Assembly (NCBI RefSeq): GCF_000765805.2
Contig: NZ_JRPD02000003.1
Location: forward strand, 1-64,000
DNA length: 64,000 nucleotides
Origin: Helicobacter muridarum
GTDB taxonomy: Bacteria > Campylobacterota > Campylobacteria > Campylobacterales > Helicobacteraceae
Direction of reading: 5' to 3'
Of this stretch, positions 59,371-64,000 are shown in pieces (position 1 is the first letter of the stretch; the number at the start of each line of letters is the position of its first letter). Made by a program: the position numbers and the translations under genes. The notes beneath the pieces were generated by a model. The model was not told the origin of the DNA. It did no database searches and worked only from the letters and a program-made list of their open reading frames with translations.

Positions 59371-61259
59371 AAGTTTACCTCTCTATTTAGTTTATTTACC
59401 TTGGCTATAAAGTCCGATCTTTTCATTTCATATTGCAAGCTATCTTGCTGCTTGTTGCTATTCCTGTCTGATTTATTAGGTATTTTATTTGACCTATCGC
59501 GTATAGACAATATATCATTTTCCATCTCTTTATCACCTATTATTACAATAAATGGAATCTTTTGCTTCTCAGCATTACGAATTCTTTTATTCAAAGAATC
59601 AGATTTTGAATTAATTTCTGAATAAATACCAATATGTCGCAATGATGATTGCAAATTCTTAGCAAAATCTATATGTTCATTTGATATTGGAATAATAGCT
59701 ATTTGAGTTGGTGTAATAAAAAATGGTAACTCTCCTCCAAAATGCTCGACTAATATGGCTATGAACCTTTCAAAGCTTCCTAGTATCGCTCTATGAATCA
59801 TTACTGGACGTGCTTGTTGGTTGTTCTCATCAATATAGCTAAGAGCAAAACGTTCAGGTAAATTCATATCAATTTGAACCGTGCCACACTGCCACTTCCT
59901 GCCCAATGCATCTGTAATCTTTATATCGATCTTTGGTCCATAAAATGCACCTCCTCCTTCATCTATACGATATTTCACATTATTTGACTTTAGCGCGTTT
60001 TTTAAGGCAGTAGTGGCACTCTCCCATACTGCATCATCACCTATTGACTTTTCTGGTCTAGTAGATAATTCCATTTCATATTCAAAGCTAAATGCTTTCA
60101 TTACTTTATTTGTGAATCTCAATATCGCATTTACTTCAGATTCTATTTGATCTTGGCGACAAAATAAATGTGCATCATCTTGCGTAAATTCTCTTACTCT
60201 TAGTAGTCCATGCAAAACACCGCTTTTTTCATGTCTATGCACAATGCCATATTCATAGAATCTTAAAGGTAATTCCCTGTAGCTTCTAATGCTACTTTGA
60301 TATACCTTTATATGTCCAACGCAATTCATTGGTTTTATGCCATATTCCACTTCATCGATTGTTGTGAAATACATATTCTCTTTATAATTTGTGTAATGTC
60401 CACTAATTTTCCATACATCACTTTTTAGAATTTCTGGACCGCGCACTGGTTCATATTCATTTAATATCAATGCTTTAGTAAGTAGTTCTTCTAATCTATT
60501 ACGAAGCCTAGCACCTCTAGGAAGCCAAATTGGCAAACCAGCACCTATTTCCTCGTCAAAGTGAAATAGTCCCATATCTATGCCCAATCTCCTATGGTCG
60601 CGTTTTTTAGCTTCTTCTAGTATGTATAAATATTGTTTTAGATTCTGCTTTTGTGCAAAGGCTATGCCATAGATTCTAGTAAGCATGCTAGCACTCTCAT
60701 CGCCGCCTAGATATGCCCCTGAAATCTTTGTTAATTTAAATGCCTGTAAGAATTTTAAATTAGGCAAATGAGGACCTCTGCATAAATCTTCAAAGTCTCC
60801 TTGTTGATAAATGCTAAAGCTATCTCCTTCTATTCTGTTCATTACTGCTTGTTTTAGTTCATCATTATAAAATCTAGCTTCTGCCTCTTTTCGTGTTAGA
60901 TGAATCTTGCTTAGCTTCTCACCCTTTTTGGCAATCTCTTTCATCTTATCTTCAATCTTTGATAAGTCTTCTTTTCCTATCTTAGAGTTTACCTTAAAGT
61001 CATAATAAAATCCCTCATCTACCACTGGACCTACGAAAAATTTTGCTTCAGGATAAATGGATTTAATTGCTTCAGCCAATAGATGAGCGCAAGTATGACG
61101 TATAATCTCATGTGCTAATGGAGTGTCTGCGAATAATATTGGTTCTAATGTGGAAGTATCAAGATTTTGCTCTGTGGCTGTTTGAGTATCAATAATTGTG
61201 TTATCTTGCAGATAACCAATAACATTTTGCATACTTTGCAATGTATTCCTTTCTCTCAA
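59367..61259 (-). CDS. thrS: Threonyl-tRNA synthetase
   Basis: A class II synthetase of up to 630 residues. The editing domain includes HTCAHLLAEAI and GAYLGGDE, and the catalytic core has motif 2 and 3 blocks (RFYEYGIVHRHEKSGVLHGLLRVREFTQDDAH split across the core, and PVMIHRAILGSFERFIA). Zinc ligands fit Cys in MNCVGH and two His. The N-terminal TGS domain is short or missing, as in H. pylori ThrS. A start at Met10 is also possible. It heads the thrS-infC-rpmI-rplT cluster. Confidence 0.95.
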   Translation of the reverse strand: MRERNTLQSMQNVIGYLQDNTIIDTQTATEQNLDTSTLEPILFADTPLAHEIIRHTCAHLLAEAIKSIYPEAKFFVGPVVDEGFYYDFKVNSKIGKEDLSKIEDKMKEIAKKGEKLSKIHLTRKEAEARFYNDELKQAVMNRIEGDSFSIYQQGDFEDLCRGPHLPNLKFLQAFKLTKISGAYLGGDESASMLTRIYGIAFAQKQNLKQYLYILEEAKKRDHRRLGIDMGLFHFDEEIGAGLPIWLPRGARLRNRLEELLTKALILNEYEPVRGPEILKSDVWKISGHYTNYKENMYFTTIDEVEYGIKPMNCVGHIKVYQSSIRSYRELPLRFYEYGIVHRHEKSGVLHGLLRVREFTQDDAHLFCRQDQIESEVNAILRFTNKVMKAFSFEYEMELSTRPEKSIGDDAVWESATTALKNALKSNNVKYRIDEGGGAFYGPKIDIKITDALGRKWQCGTVQIDMNLPERFALSYIDENNQQARPVMIHRAILGSFERFIAILVEHFGGELPFFITPTQIAIIPISNEHIDFAKNLQSSLRHIGIYSEINSKSDSLNKRIRNAEKQKIPFIVIIGDKEMENDILSIRDRSNKIPNKSDRNSNKQQDSLQYEMKRSDFIAKVNKLNREVNF

Positions 61260-61460
61260 ATTTATCTAAAAATAATATTTATCTATGAATTATAGCTATA
61301 AAAGTCAAGGATTTAAGTTACTAATTATACAAATGACAACTTAAAAGACACTTAAGCATAGGATAATGGTTGATTTGTTATATTATAAATATGCAATTAT
61401 CTTATGCTATACCATTTAGCATTATATGATGTAAGCTTTGTTTGCAAAAATAAAATTTAT

Positions 61461-62888
61461 CTAAAATTTAGAGTCGAACCAATTTGCAATCTGGCTTCGA
61501 ATTGTATACTTTAGCTGCAATCCAAATAAAAAATCATCTTCTTTTGCTTTAGATAATAAGCTTAAAGCCCCATTGCGAAATTTACTTAAATATGGGTGGT
61601 CTATTTGATTATAGTCGCCTAAAAATACAATTCTACTACCCTCTCCAAGCCTTGTGCCAATTAGCTTGATAGTAGCATCAGAGGCATTTTGCACCTCATC
61701 AAATATAACGAACTTGTTATGTAGGCTAATGCCTCTTGCATGTGCTATATCCATGATTTCGATTCTATGTTTTTTTAGGAAATATTGTGTTGCTTCTTCC
61801 TTATCTATACCCTTGCTTTCACCTTTATATTCAATACGTTTGGCTAAGGAATTTTCCTTTAGACTTTCGATTATAAAATTAACGCTACTAAATAACGGAT
61901 ACATAAAATAATGCAACTTTTGAATCTCATCTCCCTTTCTAAATCCAAGTTCAGCTTCTTTGTCGTTTGCAGTGATTGTATTTCTCATATAAATGATTCC
62001 ATCAACAAGCCCCATTTTTTGCAAGGAAATGCCAGCTTGCAGTGCTATTAACGTCTTTCCACTTCCTGTGCTGCCTGTGATTATGCTTAGTTGATTATGT
62101 GGATATGTAAGCATGACATATGCTAGCTTTTGCTCGATATTTAATGGCAAGATATATGGTTTATGCTCTTTGATTATAGAATCAAGTTCTAATATATCTA
62201 GCTTATCATTATGCTTTACGCCAAATAATTTCTTACCTGTTAGATAACATTCACTATCTGTATAGTCTATTTCTTCAATTTCTATGATGTGCCATTGACT
62301 TAAGGCTTGAAATGCCTTACTTTTTTCAAACGTAATCTTATCACTTAAGTCTCTAAGCAATTTGGTTTTGTAAATAAATTCAATATCTTTAGGATTTAGC
62401 ACTTGTCCGCGTTTTATTGATTGAGATTGTATATTATCTGCAAGCGATCTAACTCTCAAGGCTATATCATTGGTGAGTAAAACTAACTTATAATCCTTTG
62501 CTATCTCCCTAATCTTTGCGTCATTGTAGCCGTAATCTAGAAATGCTGTTTTATATTTTGTCCTTGTTATAACCCAAATTGGCACATAAACTTCCCCGCT
62601 TTTAAACTCAATACGAGAGATATAATCACTGGGTAAAGATTCTATATTAGAGTTAGTGTATATGTTTATCTCATCATTATTTGTAAGCTTTCTTACATTT
62701 GAGTCAAGAACAACACAGCGAAAAAACTCTCTAGCAAAGAATCCGCTCTCACTTTGAGAATCTTTCTTTCTATCGAGCTCTTCTAATATTATATCGCTAA
62801 TATAAAGCTCGTGATGTTTGTGGTGCAAATATACTAAATTTTCTGTATTATCAAGGATAACCGATGTATCCAATAAAAACCTTTGCAA
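61461..62888 (-). CDS. PIN-domain + PhoH-family ATPase
   Basis: A 475-residue fusion of an N-terminal PIN nuclease domain (FLLDTSVILDN with Asp7, Glu36/Glu37, LTNDIALR with Asp141) and a C-terminal PhoH-type RNA helicase-like ATPase with Walker A GSTGSGKT (272-279) and a KFVIFDEVQNA Walker B. Such PhoH2 proteins unwind and cut RNA, and in some species they sit with an antitoxin. No small antitoxin-like gene lies next to it here. Transcribed alone. Confidence 0.9.
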   Translation of the reverse strand: MQRFLLDTSVILDNTENLVYLHHKHHELYISDIILEELDRKKDSQSESGFFAREFFRCVVLDSNVRKLTNNDEINIYTNSNIESLPSDYISRIEFKSGEVYVPIWVITRTKYKTAFLDYGYNDAKIREIAKDYKLVLLTNDIALRVRSLADNIQSQSIKRGQVLNPKDIEFIYKTKLLRDLSDKITFEKSKAFQALSQWHIIEIEEIDYTDSECYLTGKKLFGVKHNDKLDILELDSIIKEHKPYILPLNIEQKLAYVMLTYPHNQLSIITGSTGSGKTLIALQAGISLQKMGLVDGIIYMRNTITANDKEAELGFRKGDEIQKLHYFMYPLFSSVNFIIESLKENSLAKRIEYKGESKGIDKEEATQYFLKKHRIEIMDIAHARGISLHNKFVIFDEVQNASDATIKLIGTRLGEGSRIVFLGDYNQIDHPYLSKFRNGALSLLSKAKEDDFLFGLQLKYTIRSQIANWFDSKF

Positions 62889-63239
62889 ATATCTCCTTTA
62901 TCACAAAATACAACTCTAAATTTTACTTGATTTTTTGAAAAACTTTATTTTGTATTGCAATAATCAATTTATAGAAAGCTTTAGTTATAATCATTTGTAA
63001 TTCAAATGCAAGAGAGAACTTTGGATTCCATATTAATGAAAGTGGACTATATTGCTAATTCAATAAAATATAACACAATACTACCATTCATAAAATCATA
63101 CAAATAAAATATATACTTTGATTCTTCCTAGCGTTTATTGAGATTCAATCTCTAAAGAATCGCATAATGCTTTTAACAGCATTTAATATAAAACTTTACA
63201 TACGCATTCAAACCTATTATTAACAGCGGATATTGTTTT
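62889..63239. other. Intergenic region, no gene seen
   Basis: 351 bp of AT-rich sequence between the PIN-PhoH gene start and the coupling-protein wreck. Stops in all frames and no hairpin of note. It must contain the promoter for the minus-strand gene. Confidence 0.5.
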
Positions 63240-63960
63240 ATGCAACAAAAAGAAAGTTTGCATTGGGAAGTAAGATTTGCCAATATCATTGAAATTTGTA
63301 AGTTAGGCTTTTTGGAGATTAAGAATAATTTTGTTAAACTTGGTATTATTGTTGGCAAATATGTCAATAAATTCTTAAAGTTTGGTGGTATGCAGTTTGT
63401 AGCATTTGTCGCTTCTACACAAAGTGTAAAATGTGATGATTGTTATCATCAGTCTTTTAGAATGGGCAGAATCTGTGTTTGTGCAAGATATTAAACAAGA
63501 ATGCTTTGATTACACAAGTGCTTAATCGTGCAAAGAAGCTAGATAATGAAGTATATTTGTTTAATCCATTCTCTAGTCGAACTCATATATAATCCCTTTA
63601 CATTATTGACATGCTAAATACAAGCATTGTGATTTGTAGCTTATTGATTTAGAAAATATCATCTATCCAAGTTATAGAAAAGATGCTATTGGGTTTTGTT
63701 ATCTCTATATAGATTTAGCATTAAGTGAATATGGTAGTGCATTTAAGTTATATAACTTAAGGGCAGGTTTACTTCTATGGGATTTACAATTAAGCAAAAG
63801 CTTTTATTTTAAAGTATATGATAATGAGGTAAAAGATTTTGATAAGGCTTATAGATTCTTAAAAGATAGGTTTAATTAGCGAAGTTACAAAAAAGTATTA
63901 GTTTCATTGTTAGATAAAACCTTAGGCTACTTATTATCCACCAATCACTCTCTCAATTAG
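63240..63960 (+). pseudogene. VirD4/TraG-type coupling protein, multiply frameshifted
   Basis: Pieces in several frames line up with a type IV secretion coupling ATPase. FLKFGGMQFVAFVASTQSVK resembles the Walker A region (APTRSGKG) but has lost it. In other frames come ESVFVQDIKQECFDYTSA, LNRAKKLDNEVYLFNPFSSR and a stretch containing IIYPSYRKDAIGFCYLYIDL, in family order. The last piece ends at a TAG near 63880. Stops and shifts interrupt it at least three times. It is probably the residue of an integrated conjugative element, with the rest perhaps beyond 64000. The assignment is by pattern only. Confidence 0.6.
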
Positions 63961-64000
63961 AAATGACTTTGTTTGATTGTTATGGTAAATAGGGTGCAAA

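Overview
The window is a low-GC chromosome segment that looks like a Helicobacter (Campylobacterota). The supporting features are an acetone carboxylase operon, an HtrA protease and an RNase J with a long N-terminal extension overlapping ksgA, all in the Helicobacter style. A thrS-infC-rpmI-rplT cluster, many restriction-modification (R-M) genes and a type II-C CRISPR-Cas locus, whose Cas9 and tracrRNA resemble those of Campylobacter jejuni, add to this. I saw no tRNA or rRNA genes.

Layout. 1-144: four tandem copies of a 36-bp repeat cut by the window edge. 473-4896: DUF374 acyltransferase, gltD, htrA. 4897-6022: AT-rich gap. 6023-10996: acetone carboxylase acxABC. 11256-16932: metX, hisF, ksgA, rnj. 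17289-30490: an R-M island, all on the minus strand, with purB embedded in it. 30592-37234: radical SAM enzyme, rmlA, a cysteine-rich lipoprotein, a YraN homologue and a highly divergent PutA-like protein. 37416-44674: cas9-cas1-cas2, a tracrRNA and a 39-repeat CRISPR array. 44953-62888: diacetyl reductase-like SDR, flavin monooxygenase, glycosyltransferase, ald, aspA, a TrpB with a long acidic tail, MATE transporter, rho, rplT, rpmI, infC, thrS and a PIN-PhoH protein. 63240-63960: wreck of a VirD4/TraG type IV coupling protein.

The R-M island is the most unusual region. About 13 kb holds parts of at least seven R-M units. Several are broken: one methyltransferase (MTase) has three frameshifts, its endonuclease has one in an A7 tract, and three other genes (an EcoRV-like endonuclease, another endonuclease and a beta-class MTase) each carry one in-frame stop (TGA, TAA, TAG). 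Two R-M modules are each flanked by direct repeats of about 170 bp copied from the neighbouring gene. This is the signature of insertion with long target duplication described for R-M genes in H. pylori. One duplication copied the 3' end of purB and left a chimeric 69-codon ORF.

The CRISPR locus is apparently complete. cas9, cas1 and cas2 lie on the plus strand. The tracrRNA and the crRNA-sense of the array lie on the minus strand. Each repeat ends, in crRNA sense, with an extended -10 box, so crRNAs may start inside the repeats as in Campylobacter and Neisseria. Several spacers are duplicated as blocks.

Functions were assigned from motifs and remembered family sequences. No database search was run.
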